Of a stretch of DNA of 64,000 bases, positions 56,860-64,000 are shown one piece after another; the first letter of the stretch is position 1; the number at the start of each line of letters is the position of its first letter. Made by a program: the position numbers and the translations under genes. The notes beneath the pieces are model-generated. The model was not told the origin of the DNA and searched no databases. It was given only the letters and a program-made list of their open reading frames with translations. This stretch comes from Arion vulgaris (taxonomy: Eukaryota > Mollusca > Gastropoda > Stylommatophora > Arionidae). Location of the stretch: NCBI GenBank assembly GCA_020796225.1, contig CM036756.1:47968363-48032362 (forward strand). Reading direction: 5' to 3'.

Positions 56860-57433
56860 ACGCAGAGAAAATTGCACGACGCTCATGGTATCATATTAGA
56901 TTAAACAGAGAAAATCGCAAGAAACTATGGCTATAAATTTTAGATTAAACAGAGAAAATTGCAGGAAACTATGGCTATAAATTTTAGATTAAACAGAGAA
57001 AATTGCAGGAAACTATGGCTATAAATTTTAGACTGAACAGAGAAAATTGCAGGAAACTATGGCTATAAATTTTAGATTAAACAGAGAAAATTGCAGGAAA
57101 CTATGGCTATAAATTTTAGACTGAACAGAGAAAATTGCAGGAAACTATGGCTATAAATTTTAGACTGAACAGAGAAAATTGCAGGAAACTATGGCTATAA
57201 ATTTTAGATTGAACAGAGAAAATTGCAGGAAACTATGGCTATAAATTTTAGACTGAACAGAGAAAATTGCAGGAAACTATGAGTATAAATTTTAGATTGA
57301 ACAGAGAAAATTGCAGGAAACTATGAGTATAAATTTTAGATTGAACAGAGAAAATTGCAGGAAACTATGAGTATAAATTTTAGATTGAACAGAGAAAATT
57401 GCAGGAAACTATGAGTATAAATTTTAGATTGAA
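56860..57433. repeat. 44-bp tandem repeat, about 13 copies
   Basis: The unit contains aacagagaaaattgcaggaa and actatggctataaattttag. The last four copies carry atgAGtat in place of atgGCtat. Confidence 0.94.
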
Positions 57434-57879
57434 CTACTAAGTCAGTTCACTTGTCAGGAATAACAAATTATATTTAATGTCATCAAAGTTTTACTAACTT
57501 CATAGTTATTTCCAACTTCCGGCAATCACCTCACAGAAGAAATGAAACTGACTTAATGATATGTTTAAATATCTCATGAAAATCTTCGATCGTCTCCTAT
57601 CTGAGAAACAATAAACAGAGATTCAAGCGCACAGTCTTGTGGCACTTCAAACAACAACAGCAGCAAACATTGATTAGATGTTAATGTTTCTCCCAGTATC
57701 ATCATTAGCTCGTTTCTACAGTAGCAGAATATTGATTATGTATCCCTACTTTCTCACTGACACAATTCCAGCTCTTCTTTAAAGGGCCTGAGTACCTAAG
57801 GGAAGATACGCTCCGAGTCAAAGACTTGCTCAGTTCAGTTTAAGAATGTGCTTTTTCGATGTTTGTTTCTTTAAAGGAT
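57434..57879. other. Unassigned spacer
   Basis: No recognised gene or element. The 3' end may be part of the following SINE body. Confidence 0.35.
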
Positions 57880-58135
57880 CTAAAACCGAAGAAGGATTGA
57901 CTTCATTGCACTGGGCTTTATCCAGTATAGCTCAGTTCCTCTTCACAGAAATGGCACACCATCTGCCAAGAGTATTGCACAAATCACTTTCTCCGTAGCT
58001 TCGGCAAAACTCTTAATGGTTTCTGAAAAAAATGCACTCGTGAACAGAAGGGCATGATCCGAATTCGTACCCTGGACCAATGGAACGTAATGCAAGGATT
58101 TAACCACTTAGCCACCAGATCTCTACTTAGATATA
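57880..58135 (-). mobile_element. tRNA-derived SINE
   Basis: On the - strand it begins tggctaagtggttaaatcct (A-box-like) and continues to ggtccagggtacgaattcgg (B-box-like). The body matches 14520-14810. It abuts the 29-bp array. Confidence 0.7.
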
Positions 58136-58137
58136 CA

Positions 58138-59335
58138 CTTATCTCGTGAGTGCATGTCATCTATTGACGATCTCGTGAGTGCATGTCATCTATTGACGAT
58201 CTCGTGAGTGCATGTCATCTATTGACGATCTCGTGAGTGCATGTCATATATTGACGATCTCGTGAGTGCATGTCATCTATTGACGATCTCGTGAGTGCAT
58301 GTCATCTATTGACGATATCGTGGGTGCATGTCATCTATTGACGATCTCGTGAGTGCATGTCATATATTGACGATCTCGTGAGTGCATGTCATCTATTGAC
58401 GATCTCGTGAGTGCATGTCATCTATTGACGATCTCGTGGGTGCATGTCATCTATTGACGATCTCGTGAGTGCATGTCATCTATTGACGATCTCGTGAGTG
58501 CATGTCATCTATTGACGATCTCGTGGGTGCATGTCATCTATTGACGATCTCGTGAGTGCATGTCATATATTGACGATCTCGTGAGTGCATGTCATCTATT
58601 GACGATCTCGTGAGTGCATGTCATCTATTGACGATCTCGTGAGTGCATGTCATCTATTGACGATCTCGTGAGTGCATGTCATCTATTGACGATCTCGTGA
58701 GTGCATGTCATCTATTGACGATCTCGTGAGTGCATGTCATCTATTGACGATCTCGTGAGTACTTGTCATCTATTGACGATCTCGTGAGTGCATGTACACT
58801 ATAGGAGATCTCGTGAGTAAATGTCATCTATTGACGATCTCGTGAGTGCATGTCATCTATTCACGATCTCGTGAGTGCATGTCATCTATTGACGATCTCA
58901 TGAGTGCATGTCATCTATTGACGATCTCGTGAGTACTTGTCATCTATTGACGATCTCGTGAGTGCATGTACACTATAGGAGATCTCGTGAGTAAATGTCA
59001 TCTATTGACGATCTCGTGAGTGCATGTCATCTATTGACGATCTCGTGAGTGCATGTCATCTATTGACGATCTCGTGAGTGCTTGTACACTATTGACGATC
59101 TCGTGAGTGCTTGTACACTATTGACGATCTCGTGAGTGATTGTACACTATTGGCGATCTCGTCAGTGCATGTCATCTATAGAGATCTCGTGAGTGCATAT
59201 CATCTATTGACGATCTCGTGAGTGCATGTCATCTATTGACGATCTCGTGAGTGCTTGTCATCTATTGACGATCTCGTGAGTGCATGTTATCTAGAGAATT
59301 CTGGTGAGTGCATGTCATCTATAGAGTTCTCAGAT
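58138..59335. repeat. 29-bp minisatellite, about 41 copies
   Basis: The unit contains gatctcgtgagtgcatgtca and tctattgac. A block with gtacttgtcatc, gtacactataggagatc and gtaaatgtc occurs twice (58760-58830 and 58930-59000), showing a segment duplication of about 175 bp. Each unit contains gtgagt, a match to the intronic side of 5' splice sites. Confidence 0.94.
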
Positions 59336-59384
59336 CCGCAGTTTATTTTCTAAATTTAATGTCCTAGACATGTATGATGAGTTC
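59336..59384. other. Short unique junction
   Basis: Separates two arrays. Nothing is recognised. Confidence 0.4.
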
Positions 59385-60735
59385 ATACTAGCGACCATAC
59401 ACTAGCGACCTTACTATTAACCATACTAACGACCACACTAGCGACCTTACTAGCGACTATACTGGCGATCATACTAGCGTCCATTCTATCGACCATACTA
59501 ACGACCATACTAGCGACCATACTAGGGACTATACTAGCGACCTTACTATTATTTATACTAGCGACCATACTAGCAACCAAACTAGCGACCATACTAGCGA
59601 CCGTACTATTAACCATACTAGCGACCAAACTAGCTATACTAGCGACCATACTAGCGACTATGCTAGCGACCATACTAGCGAACATACTAGAGACCTTATT
59701 AGCGACCATACTAGCGACCATACTATTAACCATACTAGCGACCATGCTAGCGACCTTAACTATACTAGCAACCATACTAGCGACCATACTAGCGACCATG
59801 CTAGCGAATTTACTATTAACCATACTAGCGACCATGCTAGCGACCTTACTAATAACCATAATAGCGACCTTACCATTAACCATACTAGCGACGTTACTAT
59901 TCACCATACTAGCAAAAATATTAGCGACCTTACTATTAACCATACTAGCGACCTTACTATTAACCATACTAGCGACCATGCTAGCGACCTTACTAATAAC
60001 CATACTAGAGACAATTCTATTAACCATGCTAGCGACCTTACTATTAACCATGCTAGCGACCTTAATATTAACCATACTAGCGACCTTACTATTAACCATG
60101 CTAGCGACCTTAATATTAACCATGCTAGCTACCTTACTATTAACCATGCTAGCGACCTTAATATTAACCATACTAGCGACCTTACTATTAACCATGCTAG
60201 CGACTTTACTATTAACCATACTAGTGACTTTACTATTAACCATGCTAGCGACCTTAATATTAAACATACTAGCGACCTTACTATTAACCATACTAGTGAC
60301 CTTACTATTAACCGTACTAGTGACCTTACTATTAACCATACTAGTGACCTTACTATTAACCATGCTAGCGACCTTACTATTAACCGTACTAGTGACCTTA
60401 CTATTAACCATGCTAGCGACCTTACTATTAACCGTACTAGCGACCTTACTATTAACCATGCTAGCGACCTTACTATTAACCATGCTAGCGACCTTACTAT
60501 TAACCATGCTAGCGACCTTACTATTAACCATGCTAGCGACCTTACTATTAACCATGCTAGCGACCATACTATTAACCATGCTAACGACCTTACTATTAAC
60601 CATGCTAGCGACCATACTATTAACCATGCTAACGACCTTACTATTAACCATGCTAGCGACCTTACTATTAACCATACTAGTGACCTTACTATTAACCATG
60701 CTAGCGACCATACTAGCGACCATCCTAACGACATG
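59385..60735. repeat. 12/24-bp minisatellite
   Basis: Built from ctagcgaccata-type 12-mers. The 3' two-thirds is organised as 24-bp units, ctagcgaccttactattaac plus catg. The period is divisible by three, so frames of 358 (+) and 446 (-) codons remain open. The left part is irregular and the right part regular. Confidence 0.94.
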
Positions 60736-60779
60736 ACCTTTATATGAAAGGAATGAAAATCGTGGCTTATCCTAAAGGA

Positions 60780-60992
60780 CGTAGCCATCAACCACAGTGA
60801 ACGAGTCGTTGATTTTCTAGGCACCACTTATACGTTCAGTAGTTTGCCATTGCTTTCTGAACGGTGAGGTCTATTTTTACCTTTTGTAAAAATCCCACAG
60901 GAACGAATTGGCTTCCAAACTTGCCCAACGTGGGGTTTGAACCAGGTACGCTTGGGTTCGTGATCGAGCTCACTACCGCTTGAGCTACAGAC
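60780..60992 (-). mobile_element. tRNA-derived SINE
   Basis: On the - strand gtctgtagctcaagcggtag (A-box) and gtacctggttcaaaccccac (B-box) lie about 45 bp apart, followed by a body to about 60780. The tRNA-like part has non-tRNA sequence on its 3' side, so it is a SINE head rather than a functional tRNA gene. Confidence 0.72.
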
Positions 60993-61305
60993 TCTCACTT
61001 ATATACTTGCTTTAAAAGATCTTTGCTTGTAACATTTCAAATGTATAATGAAAACTCTGAAGTTACCCATTTTAGATGATTTCACGTCAATTAACCCAGT
61101 CTCAGCAAGCCTGTGACTGCATGGATTTGAATCTAATTTGTATTTTAGATTCGAAACAGACTCAGACAGAGAAAACTTATGTGGCACTTGTCCAGGACAA
61201 TCTTTTAGTAGAACAATAAATGTCTTAAACCGTTCAATGTTTTCTTTGATCATATTCAGATTTACATTCGACGGCAATGTGTACAAGTCACAACTGGAAA
61301 ACGAA
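60993..61305. other. Unassigned spacer with a non-repetitive short frame
   Basis: The - frame 60999-61286 (95 codons) has ordinary composition (SLSESVSNLKYKLDSNP, HRLAETGLIDVKSS) but no motif I recognise and no splice or start context. Left as unassigned. Confidence 0.35.
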
Positions 61306-61580
61306 TATATAAAACAAAACTGGAAAACGAAAATTTAAAAAAAACAGAACTGAAAAACGAAAGTATAAAACAAAACTGGAAAACGAAAGTATAAAACAGA
61401 ACTGGAAAACGAAAGTTGAAGATAGAAGTAACAGACATAAGTTGAAATGGAAGACAGAAATAGAAGATAGAAGTAACAGACATAAGTTGAAATGGAAGAC
61501 AGAAATAAAAGATAGAAGTAACAGACATAAGTTGAAATGGAAGACAGAAACAGAAGATAGAAGTAAAAAATATAGGCCTT
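61306..61580. repeat. Two adjacent minisatellites (about 26 bp and 45 bp)
   Basis: Units containing aaaactggaaaacgaaagta (61310-61415) are followed by about 3.5 units of 45 bp containing gatagaagtaacagacataa and gttgaaatggaagacag (61417-61575). Confidence 0.88.
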
Positions 61581-61612
61581 ATATTTCGGAAATATAGGTA
61601 AAAGATGTAAAT

Positions 61613-61690
61613 TCAGCCACTTGTGGTTGTACTTGTCCAATCTCCCTGTCAGTCACTTGTGGTTGTACTTGAGTCCAATCTCCCAGTTAG
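61613..61690. repeat. Two-copy duplication
   Basis: cacttgtggttgtacttg and ccaatctccc each occur twice. Confidence 0.8.
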
Positions 61691-62035
61691 TGAGCTGAAA
61701 TAAAAATGCAATAAGTGGTGCAGTTGGTTCTAATGTCAATGAGCTGAAATAAAAATGCAATAAGTGGTGCAGTTGGTTCTAATGTCAATGAGCTGAAATA
61801 AAAATGCAATAAGTGGTGCAGTTGGTTCTAATGTCAATGAGCTGAAATAAAAATGCAATAAGTGGTGCAGTTGGTTCTAATGTCAATGAGCTGAAATAAA
61901 AATGCAATAAGTGGTGCAGTTGGTTCTAATGTCAATGAGCTGAAATAAAAATGCAATAAGTGGTGCAGTTGGTTCTAATGTCAATGAGCTGAAATAAAAA
62001 TGCAATAAGTGGTGCAGTTGGTTCTAATGTCAATA
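61691..62035. repeat. 49-bp tandem repeat, seven copies
   Basis: The unit contains gagctgaaataaaaatgcaa, taagtggtgcagttggttct and aatgtcaat, nearly perfect. Its 3' half is the same as that of the following 42-bp array. Confidence 0.94.
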
Positions 62036-64000
62036 AAGTAAACACAGTAAGTGGTGCAGTTGGCTCTAATGTCAATGAAGTAAACACAGTAAGTGATGCA
62101 GTTGGCTCTAATGTCAATGAAGTAAACACAGTAGGTGGTGCAGTTGGTTCTAATGTCAATGAAGTAAACACAGTAAGTGGTGCAGTTGGTTCTAATGTCA
62201 ATGAAGTAAACACAGTAAGTGGTGCAGTTGGTTCTAATGTCAATGAAGTAAACACAGTAAGTGGTGCAGTTGGTTCTAATGTCAATGAAGTAAACACAGT
62301 AAGTGATGTCAGTTGGTTCTAATGTCAATGAAGTAAACACAGTAAGTGATGCAGTTGGTTCTAATGTCAATGAAGTAAACACAGTAAGGATGCAGTGGTT
62401 CTAATGTCAATGAAGTAAACACAGTAAGTGATGCAGTTGGTTCTAATGTCAATGAAGTAAACACAGTAGTGTGCAGTTGGTTCTAATGTCAATGAAGTAA
62501 ACACAGTAAGTGTGCAGTTGGTTCTAATGTCAATGAAGAAAACAGTAAGTGTGCAGTTGGTCTAATGTCAATGAAGTAAACACAGTAAGTGATGCAGTTG
62601 GTTCTAATGTCAATGAAGTAAACACAGTAAGTGATGCAGTTGGTTCTAATGTCAATGAAGTAAACACAGTAAGTGTGCAGTTGGTCTAATGTCAATGAAG
62701 TAAACACAGTAAGTGATGCAGTTGGTTCTAATGTCAATGAAGTAAACACAGTAAGTGGTGCAGTTGGTTCTAATGTCAATGAAGTAAACACAGTAAGTGG
62801 TGCAGTTGGTTCTAATGTCAATGAAGTAAACACAGTAAGTGGTGCAGTTGGGTCTAATGTCAATGAAGTAAACACAGTAAGTGGTGCAGTTGGTTCTAAT
62901 GTCAATGAGTAAACACAGTAAGTGTGCAGTTGGTTCTAATGTCAATGAAGTAAACACAGTAAGTGATGCAGTTGGTTCTAATGTCAATGAAGTAAACACA
63001 GTAAGTGATGCAGTTGGTTCTAATGTCAATGAAGTAAACACAGTAAGTGATGCAGTTGGTCTAATGTCAATGAAGTAAACACAGTAAGGATGCAGTGGCT
63101 GTCAATGAAGTAAACACAGAGGTGCAGTTGTTCAATTCAATGAGAAACACAAGGAGCAGTTGGTCAGTCAATAAGAACAAGAAGTGTAGTTTCTAATGTC
63201 AATGATAAACAAGTAAGTGATGCAGTTGTTCAATGTCAATGAAGTAAACACAGAAGTGATGCAGTTGTCAATGTCAATGAAGTAAAACAGTAAGTGTGCA
63301 GTTGGTTCTAATGTAATGAAGACACAGAAGTGGTGCAGTGTCATTCAATGAAAACACAGAAGTTAGTTGTCTAATGTCAGAAAATAAGTGATGGTTGGTT
63401 CTAATGTAATGAAGTAACACAGTGGTGCAGTGGTTCAATGTCAATGAATAAACACAGAAGTGTGCAGTTGCAATGTCAATGAGTAAACACAGTAGTGATG
63501 CAGTTGGTCTAATGTCAATGGTAAACACAGTAAGGGCAGTTGGTTCTAATGTCAATGAAGTAAACACGTAAGATCAGTTGTATGTCAAGAAGTAAACACA
63601 GTATGATGCATTGTTCAATGTCAATGTAAACAGAGTTGGTTGGTCTAATGTCAATGAAAAACACAGAAGTGTGAGTTGGTTCTAATGTCAATAAGAAACA
63701 CAGTAGTGGAGTTAATGTCAATGATAAACACATAGTGCAGTTGGTTTAATGTCAATGAAGAAACACAGTGGTGCAGTTGGTTCAATGTCAATGAAGTAAC
63801 CAGTAAGTGGATTGTTCTAATGTCAAAAGTAACACAGTAAGTGATGCAGTTGGTCAATTCAATGAATAAACAAGTAAGGGCAGTTGGTTCTAATGTCAAT
63901 GAAGAAACATAAGGTGCAGTTGGTTCTATGTCAATAAAACACAGAAGTGTGGTTGGTTCTAATGTCAATGAAGTAAACACAGAGGATGCAGTTGTTCTAA
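62036..64000. repeat. 42-bp tandem repeat, deletion-rich to window end
   Basis: The unit contains gaagtaaacacagtaagt, then gtgcagttggttctaatgtc. 62036-63090 is mostly regular, and 63090-64000 shows many one- to three-base deletions. About 47 copies, continuing past the right edge. acacagtaagt includes gtaagt, a match to the intronic side of a 5' splice site. Confidence 0.92.

Noticed and set aside
59383..60736. 446-codon (-) and 358-codon (+) frames
   Set aside because: They come from a 12/24-bp repeat divisible by three, so both strands stay open. Composition is purely repetitive.
60920..60992. tRNA gene candidate from A/B boxes (also 15030-15100, 44390-44458, 58060-58135)
   Set aside because: The boxes are followed by conserved non-tRNA bodies, and some copies recur elsewhere in the window. 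They fit tRNA-derived SINE heads better than functional tRNAs.
60999..61286. A 95-codon - strand frame with non-repetitive composition
   Set aside because: No recognisable motif, homolog, splice signal or start context. It is within the length expected by chance.

Overview
The window is a stretch of animal genomic DNA. Intron-split, phase-compatible exons, non-LTR retrotransposons (LINEs), tRNA-derived SINEs, a Penelope-like element, a mariner, hAT-type MITEs and abundant minisatellites point to a metazoan. The receptor sequence and transposon mix fit a lophotrochozoan, probably a mollusc, but that is inference and the species cannot be named from the sequence. There is no bacterial-style operon.

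The only host gene I can support is a Cys-loop ligand-gated ion channel subunit of the nicotinic acetylcholine receptor (nAChR) type, on the + strand. Three exons of its extracellular ligand-binding domain are visible: exon A 14881-14925 (45 bp, TNIWLDQ loop D), exon B 39162-39271 (110 bp, LWLPDIVLYN loop A) and exon C 56030-56210 (181 bp, Cys-loop and GSWAYDG loop B). Their phases join exactly into 112 uninterrupted codons. The introns are 24.2 kb and 16.8 kb. The signal-peptide exon(s), the loop C exon and the membrane exons are not in the window. Everything else is probably intron of this one gene, or its upstream intron or flank.

Layout: 1-0.9 kb, 37/38-bp array; 1.2-5.0 kb, LINE, SINE and Penelope fragments; 5.4-8.2 kb, 57-bp array; 8.2-13.4 kb, 34-bp array; 13.4-16.1 kb, SINEs and exon A; 16.7-18.1 kb, 37-bp array; 18.7-20.3 kb, LINE and hAT-MITE; 20.6-26.0 kb, 25/29-bp array; 26.3-31.1 kb, small arrays, LINEs and a 691-bp MITE; 31.7-33.3 kb, 34-bp array; 33.4-38.5 kb, LINEs; 38.6-39.1 kb, GATT microsatellite; 39.16 kb, exon B; 39.3-44.5 kb, LINE remnants with internal arrays; 44.5-45.5 kb, fold-back mariner; 47.0-47.8 kb, LINE with internal 33-bp array; 47.8-56.03 kb, an array made of copies of the exon C splice acceptor; 56.03 kb, exon C; 56.2-64 kb, more arrays and SINEs.

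Two observations stand out. First, the ~46-49 bp unit of the array directly upstream of exon C consists of a polypyrimidine tract, a 3' splice-site AG and the first 20 nt of exon C. The authentic acceptor is therefore the last rung of a ladder of about 20 clean and perhaps ~150 decayed decoy acceptors. Second, several unrelated minisatellites (57, 90, 33 and 27/86 bp, possibly 34, 37 and 19 bp) are tandem amplifications of short segments of LINE reverse-transcriptase C-terminal coding sequence, so decaying LINEs in these introns appear to have repeatedly seeded satellites. The very long reading frames in the arrays follow from the unit sequences and are not genes. Sequence quality looks poor at 47.8-55.1 kb and after 62.3 kb.
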